In this document: positions 26,194 through 35,603 of the stretch, one piece after another
Position numbering within the stretch: the first letter of the stretch is position 1
How the letters are laid out: each line of letters begins with the position of its first letter
The notes under the pieces: model-generated
Told to the model about the DNA's origin: nothing
Databases searched by the model: none
The model's input: only the letters and a program-made list of their open reading frames with translations
Translations under genes and position numbers: made by a program
From: Sulfurimonas xiamenensis
Lineage (GTDB): Bacteria > Campylobacterota > Campylobacteria > Campylobacterales > Sulfurimonadaceae
Length of the DNA: 64,000 nucleotides
Assembly: GCF_009258045.1 (NCBI RefSeq)
Contig: NZ_CP041166.1
Coordinates: forward strand, 124,001-188,000
Reading direction: 5' to 3'

Positions 26194-27399
26194 TCATTCT
26201 TCCTCTTTATCAATTTTATCAAAATCAGAAATATTGCGTAACCACTCTTTAATCTTTTTCTCATAACCTATATCTTTTAATTTAACAAAATTAAGTGCTC
26301 GAGAGAGATATTTTTGTTTTACATATCCGCCAAAGTCATGAGGATAGAGATACCCCTCATTTTGCTGAGTTATATTTTTTGGAATATCCAAAATCACCCC
26401 GTTTTTTACAGCATTTAGCGCTTCATTTATCGCCAAATAAGCGGAGTTTGATTTTGGTGAAGATGCCAGATAGATAACGCATTGCGCCAATATTATTCTT
26501 GCTTCGGGATAGCCTATCTTTGAGACGCTTGTCATGGCAGAAGTAGCAAGAGTGAGTGCTTGGGGATTTGCATTTCCTATATCTTCGCTTGCAAGTATTA
26601 CAAGGCGTCTTGCAATAAAATCGGCACTCTCTCCCCCTTCAATTAAGCGAGCCAGATAGTAGATGGCGGCATTCATGTCTGAACCTCTTATCGACTTAAT
26701 CATCGCACTTGCGAGGTCATAGTGCACACCAGCTTCACTGCTTCCGGCACTCAGCGCATTTGGTCGGAGAGATTTTAAGATACCCAGTGTTATATGCGAG
26801 TCTATATTTGAAGCAAATTCCAGAAGTTTTAACATCGCTCTTGCATCGCCGCCGCTGCTTTTTACCAAGTACTCCGCCGCATCTTCGTCGCATAGTAGAG
26901 AAGCGCCTGAGATTGCTTTTTGCAGCAGTTCCTCAAGTGCTTTGTTGGTTATATGGTAGAGTTCAAAGAGCATTGAACGGGAGCGGATTGCAGAGGTAAG
27001 CGAAAAGAATGGATTTTCTGTAGAAGCACCGATAATCAAAACAGAGTTATTCTCCATAACCGGAAGCAGAACTTCCTGCTGATTTTTGGCTAAGCGGTGC
27101 ACTTCGTCTATAAAAAGAAGAGGTTTTTGCAGCGTGTTTTTATACTGCTCGAAAATCTTTCTTAACTGCTCGATTTTTATGCTTGTTGCATTAAATTCAT
27201 AGAATGGAAGCTCCATTTTTTTGGCAATAATTCTTGCAATAGAGGTTTTTCCGCATCCTGCAGGTCCAAAAAAGAAGCTGTGTCCAAGAACATTTTTTTC
27301 ACACAGTACTCTTAAAGGCGCATTTTTAGCGCTTAAGTGCTCCTGACCGACTATATCATCGAAAAATTGCGGGCGTAAAAGATGCGTAAAATCAGCCAA
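26194..27399 (-). CDS. rarA: Replication-associated recombination protein A (MgsA/RarA AAA+ ATPase)
   Basis: A 401-residue AAA+ ATPase acting at stalled replication forks. Walker A is FGPAGCGKTS, Walker B LLFIDEVHR, sensor 1 IIGASTENPFFSL, and the N-terminal LLRPQFFDDIVGQEHL is typical of the RarA/RuvB-like clade. The C-terminal GYLYPHDFGGYVKQKYL matches the MgsA C-domain. It lies two bases from the pseudouridine synthase gene upstream, in the run kdsD, rlu, rarA. Confidence 0.95.
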   Translation of the reverse strand: MADFTHLLRPQFFDDIVGQEHLSAKNAPLRVLCEKNVLGHSFFFGPAGCGKTSIARIIAKKMELPFYEFNATSIKIEQLRKIFEQYKNTLQKPLLFIDEVHRLAKNQQEVLLPVMENNSVLIIGASTENPFFSLTSAIRSRSMLFELYHITNKALEELLQKAISGASLLCDEDAAEYLVKSSGGDARAMLKLLEFASNIDSHITLGILKSLRPNALSAGSSEAGVHYDLASAMIKSIRGSDMNAAIYYLARLIEGGESADFIARRLVILASEDIGNANPQALTLATSAMTSVSKIGYPEARIILAQCVIYLASSPKSNSAYLAINEALNAVKNGVILDIPKNITQQNEGYLYPHDFGGYVKQKYLSRALNFVKLKDIGYEKKIKEWLRNISDFDKIDKEEE

Positions 27400-27401
27400 T
27401 T

Positions 27402-28253
27402 TTATCTCTTCTTTTGAGCGGGTTTATTCTCTTTAAAAGTTGTTTTTTTTTCACTTTTGAAACTTCTCTTTTCGTTATTCTCTTTTAGTGCTGATTTTTT
27501 CTCATCTTTTAGAAATTTTGCTAAAGCGGAGTATTCGCTGCGGCTTAAAAATCGTACTTTGCCTTCAGGGAGATTGTTGAGTTCAATCTCTGCAAAACTG
27601 ATTCTTTTAAGATCGACTATTTCTGCTCCAAAGTGTGCAAAAAATCTTCTGAGTTCACGGTTTTTTCCCTCACTGAGTGCCACTTTTAAAATGGAGTAGT
27701 TCGGCTGATTTTTTTGGACTTTATAGCCTATAAAAGGTTTGAACTCCATCTCTTTTATTTTTGAGTGGGAGTGACCGCCCGCAGATGCATCATCAAGTGT
27801 CATTCCCTTAAGCATAGCATCTTCCATATCCGGAGTCACTTCGCCTTTTATCTTAATCTTGTAGATCCTCTCCAGATTTGACTCCATAAGAGCAGATGCA
27901 ACCCTTGAGGCATCGGTTAGAAGCAGTAAACCCTCAGATGCATAATCAAGTCTTCCTACGGGGACATAATGTTTATACTCTTTGCTTAAAGTGTCATATA
28001 TGGTTCTTCTGCCTTTAGGGTCGCTCTTTGTTACAAGTTCACCTTTGGGTTTGTTGTAAACAATAACAGTATATTTGTCTCTTGGGCTGACCTGTTTGCC
28101 GCTTATATAAACGATATTGACACCTTCTTGGATTTGGGTTGCAGGGTTGGTTTGAATCTCTCCGTCAACTCTGACATAACCGTCTTGTATTGCTTTGTCG
28201 GCTTCTCTTCTTGAGTAGCTTGAGTGGTGTGCGATGTATTTGTTTAATCTCAC
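27402..28253 (-). CDS. RluB/RsuA-family rRNA pseudouridine synthase
   Basis: A 283-residue enzyme with an N-terminal S4 RNA-binding domain (MRLNKYIAHHSSYSRREADK) and a pseudouridine synthase domain. The catalytic Asp is in VGRLDYASEGLLLLT, and EGKNRELRRFFAH is also typical. It isomerises a uridine in rRNA. A Lys-rich, low-complexity tail of about 40 residues (KKSALKENNEKRSF) is longer than usual. It overlaps the start region of kdsD's end by four bases. The exact target uridine is not deducible. Confidence 0.88.
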   Translation of the reverse strand: MRLNKYIAHHSSYSRREADKAIQDGYVRVDGEIQTNPATQIQEGVNIVYISGKQVSPRDKYTVIVYNKPKGELVTKSDPKGRRTIYDTLSKEYKHYVPVGRLDYASEGLLLLTDASRVASALMESNLERIYKIKIKGEVTPDMEDAMLKGMTLDDASAGGHSHSKIKEMEFKPFIGYKVQKNQPNYSILKVALSEGKNRELRRFFAHFGAEIVDLKRISFAEIELNNLPEGKVRFLSRSEYSALAKFLKDEKKSALKENNEKRSFKSEKKTTFKENKPAQKKR

Positions 28254-29212
28254 GATATACCTTTTTCTATCAAAGTATGGATATGAAGCACGCCAGTTAC
28301 TTTCTTCTCTTTATCTGTTACAACTAAAAGCTGTATCTTCATCTCTTCTATTATTACAAGTGCTTCGCTTGCAAGCATATTTTCATTATCTATTGCTTTT
28401 GGATTGAGGGTGGCATATTTTAAAACATTGTCTTCGAGTGAAAAGTTATTACTCATCAATGCTCTTCGAATATCGCCGTCACTTACAAGAGCTAAAAGTC
28501 TGCCAAGCTCATCTGTAATCAAAACCGTTCCGATTCTGCCCTCGCTAATCTTTACAATCGCATCTTTTACTTTTGTATCTGCACTGATGATTGGCAGATC
28601 TTTTGTTCGCATAAGGTCTTTGACTTTTACAAACAGCTGTTTTCCCAAAGCTCCGCCGGGGTGAAAAGAAGCAAAATCACTTTTTTTAAAATCTCTTGCT
28701 TTCATAAGACAAACTGCAAGAGCATCGCCGAGTGCGAGAGTAAGCGTTGTTGAACTTGTAGGCGCTATATTTAAGGGACATGCCTCTTTTTCCACTACAA
28801 CATCTATAACCAAATCGCTGTATTTGCCAAGTGTAGAATTTCTGTCTCTTGTCATGCCTATAAGCGGAGTGTCAAATCTTTTGATGTGCGGAAGTATGGA
28901 GCTTAACTCCTCACTTTCGCCGCTGTAACTGATGGCGATAACAACATCATTTTGACTTATCATTCCCAAATCACCGTGAAGCGCTTCTGTGGGGTGCAGA
29001 AAAAAGCTCGGAGTTCCTGTAGAAGCAAAGGTTGCAGCCATTTTTGCTCCGATAAGTCCCGATTTGCCAACTCCCGTGACAATAAGTTTGCCCTTGCATG
29101 CAAGGATAACTTCAACTGCTTTGTCAAAAACATCATCTATGTTTTGAGCGCTGTTTAAGAGCGTTTGGGCTTCAATTTGTAAAGTTTCTTGTGCTATTTG
29201 TTTGTAATTCAT
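28250..29212 (-). CDS. kdsD: Arabinose-5-phosphate isomerase (KpsF/GutQ family)
   Basis: A 320-residue sugar isomerase converting ribulose 5-phosphate to arabinose 5-phosphate for Kdo synthesis. The N-terminal SIS domain has GKLIVTGVGKSGLIGAKMA and AISYSGESEEL; HPGGALGKQL marks the link to two C-terminal CBS domains (SEGRIGTVLITDELGRLLAL and IQLLVVTDKEKKVTGVLHI). Kdo is part of the LPS core, so this is an envelope gene. It is co-transcribed with rlu and rarA. Confidence 0.93.
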   Translation of the reverse strand: MNYKQIAQETLQIEAQTLLNSAQNIDDVFDKAVEVILACKGKLIVTGVGKSGLIGAKMAATFASTGTPSFFLHPTEALHGDLGMISQNDVVIAISYSGESEELSSILPHIKRFDTPLIGMTRDRNSTLGKYSDLVIDVVVEKEACPLNIAPTSSTTLTLALGDALAVCLMKARDFKKSDFASFHPGGALGKQLFVKVKDLMRTKDLPIISADTKVKDAIVKISEGRIGTVLITDELGRLLALVSDGDIRRALMSNNFSLEDNVLKYATLNPKAIDNENMLASEALVIIEEMKIQLLVVTDKEKKVTGVLHIHTLIEKGIS

Positions 29213-29254
29213 AATGCAATTATACCCTTTTTGGGTATAAATTGCATGAGAGAT

Positions 29255-30274
29255 TTAGTTAATGTCAGGCTTTGGAGTTTTAGAAGTTGAAACCGGTAGT
29301 TGAGGTAGAACTACATCAGCTTTTCTGCCGTCAAGTGCTTTTAAGAACTCTTCGATTGAAGCAGCCTCTTTGTCATTGATAGAAGCACCAAGCTGGATAC
29401 GCCCCATCTCGATGATAGCATCTTTTAAATCCCAAATTTGACCATTGTGATAGTATGGAGCAGTTTGCGTGATATTTCTGAGAGTAGGCACTTTTACCAT
29501 ACCGTTTGCATCACCTTTAAAGTCACCAACATTTTGGTATTTATACTCTCCTGTAATATTAAAAGCATTCATTTCACCGCCAAGAGCGATACCGTTGTGA
29601 CATGTAGCACACCCTTTGTCTATAAATGTTTTAAGACCATCTTTCTGAGCTTTTGTCAGAGCATTTTCATCTCCGTTTAAGTAGTCATCAAATGCAGAAG
29701 GGGTAACAAGTGTTCTCTCAAAAGTTGCGATTGTATCAGCTACTTTTTCAAATGTTATTTTTACATCTTTGCCATACGCGCCTTTAAACTCTGCCACATA
29801 TTCAGGCATTGAAGCAACTACCGCTTCGACATGTTCCGGCAGTGCAGCCATCTCTGGAGCAGCCTGCATAGGACCTTGAGCCTGTGCCTCTAGGTGAGGA
29901 TCGCGTCCATCCCAAAACTGAGAGCTAAAAAAGACAGAGTTGTAAACAGTCGGTGAATTTAAATGGTGCGGATTTGCTGTCCATTTGTGACCTATTGCAG
30001 CAGGGATTCCATCATCTCCGCCTTCGCTGAGGTTATGACAGCTGTTGCAGCTTATAAAACCGCTTTTTGAGAGTCTAGGATCAAAATATAGTTTTTTTCC
30101 AAGTTCAATTTTTTCAGCTGTTATAGGATTTTTTGGATTGTCAGTTAACTTTAAGAGCTCTTGTTTGTCAGTAGGAATGGGTATTAGACCAGCATTTTTT
30201 GCATCAGTCATCAAGCTAGAAGCTAAGAGTGATGAAGCCGTGAAAGCTAAAGTCAAAATAGTTTTAGTATACAT
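29255..30274 (-). CDS. ccpA: Di-heme cytochrome c peroxidase
   Basis: A 339-residue periplasmic enzyme reducing hydrogen peroxide with electrons from cytochrome c. The signal peptide is about residues 1-19 (ILTLAFTASSLLASS). Two heme c sites are visible, CNSCH (near residue 78) and CATCH (near 223), plus NLSEGGDDG and FWDGRDPHLEAQAQGPM, which are typical of the MauG/CCP family. A stretch of about 150 AT-rich bases separates it from the divergent P-loop gene. Confidence 0.94.
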   Translation of the reverse strand: MYTKTILTLAFTASSLLASSLMTDAKNAGLIPIPTDKQELLKLTDNPKNPITAEKIELGKKLYFDPRLSKSGFISCNSCHNLSEGGDDGIPAAIGHKWTANPHHLNSPTVYNSVFFSSQFWDGRDPHLEAQAQGPMQAAPEMAALPEHVEAVVASMPEYVAEFKGAYGKDVKITFEKVADTIATFERTLVTPSAFDDYLNGDENALTKAQKDGLKTFIDKGCATCHNGIALGGEMNAFNITGEYKYQNVGDFKGDANGMVKVPTLRNITQTAPYYHNGQIWDLKDAIIEMGRIQLGASINDKEAASIEEFLKALDGRKADVVLPQLPVSTSKTPKPDIN

Positions 30275-30428
30275 AATATGTCCTTTTTAAAAATTGTCAC
30301 AAATCTTACTTTCTTTTAACTTAATGCAATATTATTTATTTGCACTTTATGTAGCATATCCAAATAAACTTATTTTATTTATTAGAGATAAGTTATAATA
30401 GTCACAAAAACTTTACTGGGGGAACAAA

Positions 30429-31163
30429 ATGAGAGATAAATTAGGAAAATATGTAAGCAGTATAAACACATTGAAGATGGAAGAGAGAGTGATGTATTTC
30501 AATACGCTTATTTTAGCAGAAGAGGGTGCCGGTAAAACCAATCTCGCATGTAGAATAAGAAACTATATCATTGATAGCAATGTCGCAACTCTCTATCTTG
30601 ATTTTTCCAACTCTGATATAGATGATATAGAATTAAGATATAAAGATGAGTATTTTAACTATATACGATTTGATGAAAGCGATGCATTTTTAGAAGAGTT
30701 CAATAAGCTTATAGATGAAAAAAAACATATATATATGGCAGTTGATCCGGCTTACTTTTCAAATAAAAGAGATATAAAAAGCAAGTTGACTGAAACGCTT
30801 CAAATACAAGGGCTTTTGGATAACTACTACTACTTTTTTCATGATATTGAAAATTTAAATGGTTTTTATACAAAATTTGAGGATTTTTTACTCTATATGC
30901 TTAACTTTTTAAATATGAAAAAGTATGGATTGACTTTCCTGGCACAGCCTCACTGCACTTTTGAAAATCCGCAAATAAAACTGCTCTTTACATTTCTTTA
31001 TCTTGGAAAATGCTCTAATTTTGAGTATTTCAATACTGCAAATTTAAAAAAATTGCCAAAAAACAGATTTTTTTATCAGTATAGAACAGACTACCGTACT
31101 CTTTTATTTAATGATATAAAAAGCAATATAGTCGAAATAGATGAGTATATGATTGAAGAGTAA
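30429..31163 (+). CDS. P-loop ATPase of unknown role
   Basis: A 244-residue protein with a Walker A motif LAEEGAGKTNLA near residue 30 and a possible Walker B in YMAVDPAYF. It lacks membrane segments and resembles small AAA or helicase-loader type ATPases, but no family can be named. The ribosome site GGGGGA lies 6 bases before the ATG, and a -10 box TATAAT at 30394-30399 lies upstream. It precedes the nnrDE gene by two bases, so the two are co-transcribed although no functional link is evident. Confidence 0.7.
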   Translation: MRDKLGKYVSSINTLKMEERVMYFNTLILAEEGAGKTNLACRIRNYIIDSNVATLYLDFSNSDIDDIELRYKDEYFNYIRFDESDAFLEEFNKLIDEKKHIYMAVDPAYFSNKRDIKSKLTETLQIQGLLDNYYYFFHDIENLNGFYTKFEDFLLYMLNFLNMKKYGLTFLAQPHCTFENPQIKLLFTFLYLGKCSNFEYFNTANLKKLPKNRFFYQYRTDYRTLLFNDIKSNIVEIDEYMIEE

Positions 31164-31165
31164 TT

Positions 31166-32530
31166 ATGCAAAAACTTTTTGATGAAGTGGCATCTCTGGA
31201 CAGGAGATGCTATGAGGAATTTTTTTTAAGCGAAGATATATTGATGGAACATGCGGCAAGTGGCATGGCTGAGTATATTCGTAACAATTTTGCAAAAAAT
31301 TCAAAAATTATTGTTGTATGCGGAAGCGGCAATAATGGAGCTGACGGGATTGCCCTTGCAAGGCTTTTGCATGGAGATTTTGACACTTCTCTTTTTTATG
31401 CAAAAGAGCCATCTTCAAAAATGGCGCTTCTACAGGCAAAGCGCGCGCAAAGCGTAGGAGTAAAAGAGTCTAAAGAGCTTAAAGATTGTGATGTTTTAGT
31501 AGATGCAATAGTCGGAACTGGTTTTAGCGGAGAGTTTAGCGAAGAGCTGAAAAATCTTATAAACAAAATGAACTCTTTAGTTGCTTTTAAAATTGCATGT
31601 GATGTTCCTTCTGGTTATAAATTTATTGCAGATGTGACTTTGACAATGGGTGCTTTAAAAAAGAGAATGTTTTTGGATGAGGTAAAAGAGAGCGTCGGGG
31701 AGATAAAAGTTTTAGATCTGGGCATCAGTAGAGATATATATGAAAAAGAGAGTAACTGGAGTGTGCTCGATTTGGATGATTTAAAACTCCCAAACAGAGT
31801 AAAAAAAGATTCTCACAAAGGCTCTTACGGTCATTTGGCGGTAGTCTCGGGAGAAATGTGCGGAGCCGGCATAATGAGTGCTCTCTCTGCTCTTAGATTT
31901 GGAAGCGGACTTGTAACGCTTGTCGGATTTGAAAAAATAGAGATACCTCACTGTTTGATGTATTCGCATAAACTGCCGAAAAATGCAACAGCTTTGGCGA
32001 TAGGAATGGGACTGGGAGCTGAGTTTAGTACTTTGGAGCTGGAGAAGTTTCTGCATAACACACTGCCAGTTATCGCAGATGCGGATATTTTTTATATGCA
32101 GACAATTTTAGAAATTTTAAAAAGAGAAAGAGTAGTGCTTACTCCACATGCCAAAGAGTTTGTTTCACTCTTAAAAATAACTAATCTTGCAGATATAACA
32201 ATACAAGAGGTACAAAAAAATCGTTTTAAATATGTTGAAGAATTTTGTAAAATGTTTCCAAATGTAACACTTCTTTTAAAAGGTGCAAATGTCATAATAG
32301 CAAAAGGGAGTGAGTTTTATATAAATCCGCATGGAACTTCTGCTTTGGCAAAGGGTGGAAGCGGTGATGTGCTTAGCGGTCTTATAGGTGCACTTTTGGC
32401 TCAAGGCTATCAACCGCTTGATGCTGCCATAAATGCCTCTTTAGCGCATACAAAGACAGCATTGAATTACAGGGGAGCTGATTTTTCACTTACTCCTGAT
32501 GATTTGATAGATGGCATATGCAGATTATAA
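31166..32530 (+). CDS. Bifunctional NAD(P)HX epimerase/dehydratase
   Basis: A 454-residue repair enzyme. The N-terminal YjeF-type epimerase domain (residues about 1-200) has VCGSGNNGADGIALARLL; the C-terminal dehydratase domain (about 210-454) has KGSYGHLAVVSGE and the ATP/ADP-binding AKGGSGDVLSGLIGALL. Together they restore hydrated NADH/NADPH, usually using ADP or ATP. The fusion matches E. coli Nnr in layout, though it is somewhat shorter (about 500 residues there). Confidence 0.92.
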   Translation: MQKLFDEVASLDRRCYEEFFLSEDILMEHAASGMAEYIRNNFAKNSKIIVVCGSGNNGADGIALARLLHGDFDTSLFYAKEPSSKMALLQAKRAQSVGVKESKELKDCDVLVDAIVGTGFSGEFSEELKNLINKMNSLVAFKIACDVPSGYKFIADVTLTMGALKKRMFLDEVKESVGEIKVLDLGISRDIYEKESNWSVLDLDDLKLPNRVKKDSHKGSYGHLAVVSGEMCGAGIMSALSALRFGSGLVTLVGFEKIEIPHCLMYSHKLPKNATALAIGMGLGAEFSTLELEKFLHNTLPVIADADIFYMQTILEILKRERVVLTPHAKEFVSLLKITNLADITIQEVQKNRFKYVEEFCKMFPNVTLLLKGANVIIAKGSEFYINPHGTSALAKGGSGDVLSGLIGALLAQGYQPLDAAINASLAHTKTALNYRGADFSLTPDDLIDGICRL

Positions 32531-32578
32531 GATTGCTTATGATATAAATAACAAAATAAAATAATTAGGAAAATATTT

Positions 32579-33358
32579 ATGCAAGATATACTAAAAATCG
32601 GAAAATATGAACTTGGCTCGCGCCTTATCGTTGGAAGTGGAAAATATAAGGATTTTCAAACCACAAAAGAGGCGACAATTGCAAGCGGAAGCGAACTTAT
32701 AACTGTTGCTGTTCGTCGTTTAAACATCACAGATCCGGATAAAGAGAATCTTCGTGATACATTTGCCGGAACCAATGTAAGGTTTCTTCCAAACTCTGCC
32801 GGATGTGTAACTGCTGAAGAGGCTATTACCACCTTTAGGCTTACTCGTGAAGCAACCGGGATAGATCTGATAAAATTAGAGGTTATCGGCGATACACAAA
32901 AAACACTTTATCCTGATGTTTTAGAGACTATAAAAGCGTGCGAAATTCTCTCAAAAGAGGGCTTTACCATTATGGCGTATACTTCAGATGATCCGATTAT
33001 GGCAAAGAGACTTGAAGATGCTGGCGCTCATGCTATTATGCCTCTTGCCGCGCCAATCGGAAGCGGACTTGGGATTCAAAACCCATACAATGTTGTTTTT
33101 ATCCGTGATGCAGTAAATGTTCCCGTAATAGTTGACGCAGGAATAGGGTGTGCAAGCGATGCTGCTTATGCTATGGAGCTTGGCGCTGACGGAGTATTGA
33201 CAAATACTGCAATAGCGCAGGCACAAAACCCTATGATAATGGCTGAAGCGATGAAGCATGCTGTAATTGCAGGGCGCATGAGCTATCTTGCAGGAAGAAT
33301 CCCTAAACGCCCTTATGCTACTGCATCTTCACCGGTTGATGGGATGATACAGTTTTAG
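32579..33358 (+). CDS. thiG: Thiazole synthase
   Basis: A 259-residue TIM-barrel enzyme that forms the thiazole of thiamine from deoxyxylulose phosphate, ThiS-thiocarboxylate and dehydroglycine. [14 protein letters not shown] starts the barrel, LIKLEVIGD contains the Schiff-base Lys, and [20 protein letters not shown] and [12 protein letters not shown] bind phosphate. No other thi gene is adjacent; it follows nnrDE after 48 bases. It ends at a strong hairpin shared with the symporter gene. Confidence 0.96.
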   Translation: MQDILKIGKYELGSRLIVGSGKYKDFQTTKEATIASGSELITVAVRRLNITDPDKENLRDTFAGTNVRFLPNSAGCVTAEEAITTFRLTREATGIDLIKLEVIGDTQKTLYPDVLETIKACEILSKEGFTIMAYTSDDPIMAKRLEDAGAHAIMPLAAPIGSGLGIQNPYNVVFIRDAVNVPVIVDAGIGCASDAAYAMELGADGVLTNTAIAQAQNPMIMAEAMKHAVIAGRMSYLAGRIPKRPYATASSPVDGMIQF

Positions 33359-33364
33359 TATTTT

Positions 33365-33388
33365 GAAAAAGGAATTTTTTCCTTTTTC
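33365..33388 (+). terminator. Bidirectional terminator between thiG and the symporter gene
   Basis: GAAAAAGGAA at 33365-33374 pairs perfectly with TTCCTTTTTC at 33379-33388 over a TTTT loop, followed by TTTTA. It fills the gap between two convergent genes. Confidence 0.8.
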
Positions 33389-33390
33389 TT

Positions 33391-34836
33391 TTACCTTATA
33401 GCCTCTCTGTCAAGTTCACCGCTTTTAAGTTTTTCCATATAAACATTCAGCTCTTTTTTAACATCTCCTCCAAGGATAAATAGCCCTAAAATATTTGGCA
33501 GTGCCATAGCCAGAAGAAGCATAAAACTAAAATCAACCAACAGTCCCGTGCTTACAACTGTTCCTATCACAGTTAGAGAAAGAAATAGAATTTTATAGAC
33601 TATAGAAAATTTTGAACCAAAAAGATAGACCCATGCGCGCTCGCCGTAGTATGACCACGATATCATGGTTGAAAAAGCAAAAAGGGTTATACTTACCGAT
33701 AGTATGGCAGGAAACCAGTCAATGACAGTTCCATATGCCACGCTTGTAAGAGCCGCACCCTGTTTTGCCTCTATGAGATCAACATAGGCTCCATCATGAG
33801 CATAAACACCTGTTATAACGATAACAAGCGCGGTCATGGTACAGATGACGATAGTATCTATAAACGGCTCATAAAGAGCTACCAGTCCTTGTCTGACAGG
33901 ATATTTTGTTTTAACGGGAGCATGTGCAACCGGAGAAGAGCCGATGCCCGCTTCACTTGAGAAAACGGCTCTTTGAAAACCTTGGATAAGTGACCCTATG
34001 ATACCACCATAAATCGCACTTGTTGAAAAAGCTTCTGTAAAAATAATACTAAAAGCATCAACTATCTTCTCAGAGTGGTGCCCCAAGATCCATAAAGAAG
34101 CGCTTATATATATGATTGCCATTAGAGGAACAAGTGCTTCAGTGATATGTGCTATTCTCGTAACACCGCCTATAATAACAAAGCCGACAAGAGTAGCGAT
34201 AATAATTCCAAAGATTATAGGATAATTTCCAAAAAATGGAACCTCTTGAGAGATAGCGCTTAGTGCCTGTGAGACTTGAAAAGTATTTCCGCCGCCGATA
34301 GCTCCGCCGATCATAAAAACAGCAAAAACAACAGCAAGAACTTTACCGAATTTTGCATACCCTTTTTTTGCCAAACCCTTTGAGAGATACTCCATTGCAC
34401 CGCCCATAATAGTCCCGTCTTTTAAAAACTCTCTGTATTGCAGAGAGAGTGTTACTTCTGTAAACTTAAGACTCATTCCCAAAAAACCGGCGACTATCAT
34501 CCAAAAAGTTGCTCCGGGACCTCCGATAGCGATGGCAAGAGCAACACCGGCGATGTTTCCAAGTCCGACTGTAGCACTTAATGCAGTTGTTAATGCACCA
34601 AAAGAGGAGATTTGCCCAGTATCGTCTGCAGTATTGTATTTGCCTCTTATGATATTAAAAGAGTGGCCAAACGCTCTTAGGTTTATAAAGTTGTGTAAAA
34701 ATGTAAGATATATACCTCCAGCAATAAGCCACACAACTAAAAACGGCAAGGTGACCCCATCTACCGTTCCAAAAAGAATGTCAAAAAATAGAAGTGTCTC
34801 TAAAAAAGAGTTTATATTACTAAATACTTCACCCAA
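33391..34836 (-). CDS. Sodium:amino-acid (alanine/glycine) symporter, AGCS family
   Basis: A 481-residue inner-membrane transporter with 10 or more hydrophobic helices. GFLGMSLKFTEVTLSLQYR, AIGGGNTFQVSQAL and FSSEAGIGSSPVAHA are signatures of the alanine or glycine:cation symporter family, which take up alanine or glycine with sodium. The ribosome site GGTTAATTTTGGG region precedes the ATG. The gene faces the tRNA cluster head-on across a 170-base gap. Confidence 0.93.
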   Translation of the reverse strand: MGEVFSNINSFLETLLFFDILFGTVDGVTLPFLVVWLIAGGIYLTFLHNFINLRAFGHSFNIIRGKYNTADDTGQISSFGALTTALSATVGLGNIAGVALAIAIGGPGATFWMIVAGFLGMSLKFTEVTLSLQYREFLKDGTIMGGAMEYLSKGLAKKGYAKFGKVLAVVFAVFMIGGAIGGGNTFQVSQALSAISQEVPFFGNYPIIFGIIIATLVGFVIIGGVTRIAHITEALVPLMAIIYISASLWILGHHSEKIVDAFSIIFTEAFSTSAIYGGIIGSLIQGFQRAVFSSEAGIGSSPVAHAPVKTKYPVRQGLVALYEPFIDTIVICTMTALVIVITGVYAHDGAYVDLIEAKQGAALTSVAYGTVIDWFPAILSVSITLFAFSTMISWSYYGERAWVYLFGSKFSIVYKILFLSLTVIGTVVSTGLLVDFSFMLLLAMALPNILGLFILGGDVKKELNVYMEKLKSGELDREAIR

Positions 34837-34936
34837 AATTAACCTTTCAAAACCATATAGATGTTATTGTAACAAACTAATCTTAATCTCTTTTTGTATT
34901 GATTTTGAATTTTTTTGATAATATGCAAGAAAACTA

Positions 34937-34965
34937 TTGACATTTTAAAAGTAATTAACTATAAT
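34937..34965 (+). promoter_or_regulatory. Consensus promoter of the tRNA cluster
   Basis: A perfect TTGACA at 34937-34942 and a perfect TATAAT at 34960-34965 with the ideal 17-base spacing lie 45 bases upstream of tRNA-Pro. No other promoter of this quality is seen between the tRNA genes, so all five may be transcribed together. Confidence 0.85.
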
Positions 34966-35009
34966 TTCGCCTCATTAATCAGCTACTAGGTTGTTTTAAT
35001 GTTATAGGT

Positions 35010-35087
35010 CGGGGTGTAGCTCAGTATGGTTAGAGTACCTGGTTTGGGACCAGGGGGCCGAAGGTTCGAGTCCTTTCACCCCGACCA
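35010..35087 (+). tRNA. tRNA-Pro(TGG)
   Basis: The acceptor stem CGGGGTG pairs with CACCCCG; the anticodon stem CCTGG/CCAGG frames TTTGGGA with anticodon TGG; the T loop is GTTCGAGTC; the CCA end is encoded. It is the first of five tRNA genes. Confidence 0.97.
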
Positions 35088-35109
35088 CCCTTTTATATTT
35101 AAAAAATAT

Positions 35110-35187
35110 GGTGAGATTAGCTCAGCTGGTTAGAGCACTGGTTTGTGGTGCCGGGGGTCACGGGTTCGAATCCCGCATCTCACCCCA
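35110..35187 (+). tRNA. tRNA-His(GTG)
   Basis: The acceptor stem GTGAGAT pairs with ATCTCAC, with an extra 5' G at 35110 as required by histidyl-tRNA synthetase and a C discriminator. The anticodon loop TTGTGGT holds GTG. CCA is encoded. Confidence 0.96.
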
Positions 35188-35230
35188 TAAATCTTAAATA
35201 TAAAAAAACTTAATAATAATAAACTTTGTG

Positions 35231-35307
35231 GCGTCCGTGGCTCAACTGGATAGAGTTTCGGACTTCGGATCCGACGGTTATAGGTTCGAATCCTATCGGG
35301 CGCACCA
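35231..35307 (+). tRNA. tRNA-Arg(TCG)
   Basis: The acceptor stem GCGTCCG pairs with CGGGCGC (one G-T pair); the anticodon stem TCGGA/TCCGA frames CTTCGGA with anticodon TCG. CCA is encoded. Confidence 0.95.
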
Positions 35308-35323
35308 TTTTTTATAAATGTAT

Positions 35324-35400
<77 letters not shown>

Positions 35401-35425
35401 CCTTTACACTGTTAAACAATCACAT

Positions 35426-35510
35426 GCGGATGTGGTGAAATTGGTATACACGCCAGACTTAGGATCTGGTGCCGCAAGGCGTGGAGGTTCAAGTCCTCTC
35501 ATCCGCACCA
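35426..35510 (+). tRNA. tRNA-Leu(TAG), integration target
   Basis: An 85-base class II tRNA. The acceptor stem GCGGATG pairs with CATCCGC; the anticodon stem CCAGA/TCTGG frames CTTAGGA with anticodon TAG; the long variable arm is TGCCGCAAGGCG. CCA is encoded. The last 56 bases (35455-35510) are repeated at 36738-36793, which marks this gene as an attachment site. Confidence 0.97.
35455..35510 (+). repeat. attL-like direct repeat (3' part of tRNA-Leu)
   Basis: This 56-base segment, from the anticodon loop to the CCA end, recurs at 36738-36793 with one visible change (TTCAAGTCC here, TTCAACTCC there). Such 3' tRNA duplication is the standard footprint of tyrosine-recombinase integration. Confidence 0.9.
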
Positions 35511-35603
35511 CCCCTAAAATAGGGAATTTCAAGAGATTTCACTCTCACTTTAAGAAAATTTCAAAATCAACTTTTTATTTACCACCTGCTGGTTTTAGTG
35601 CCA

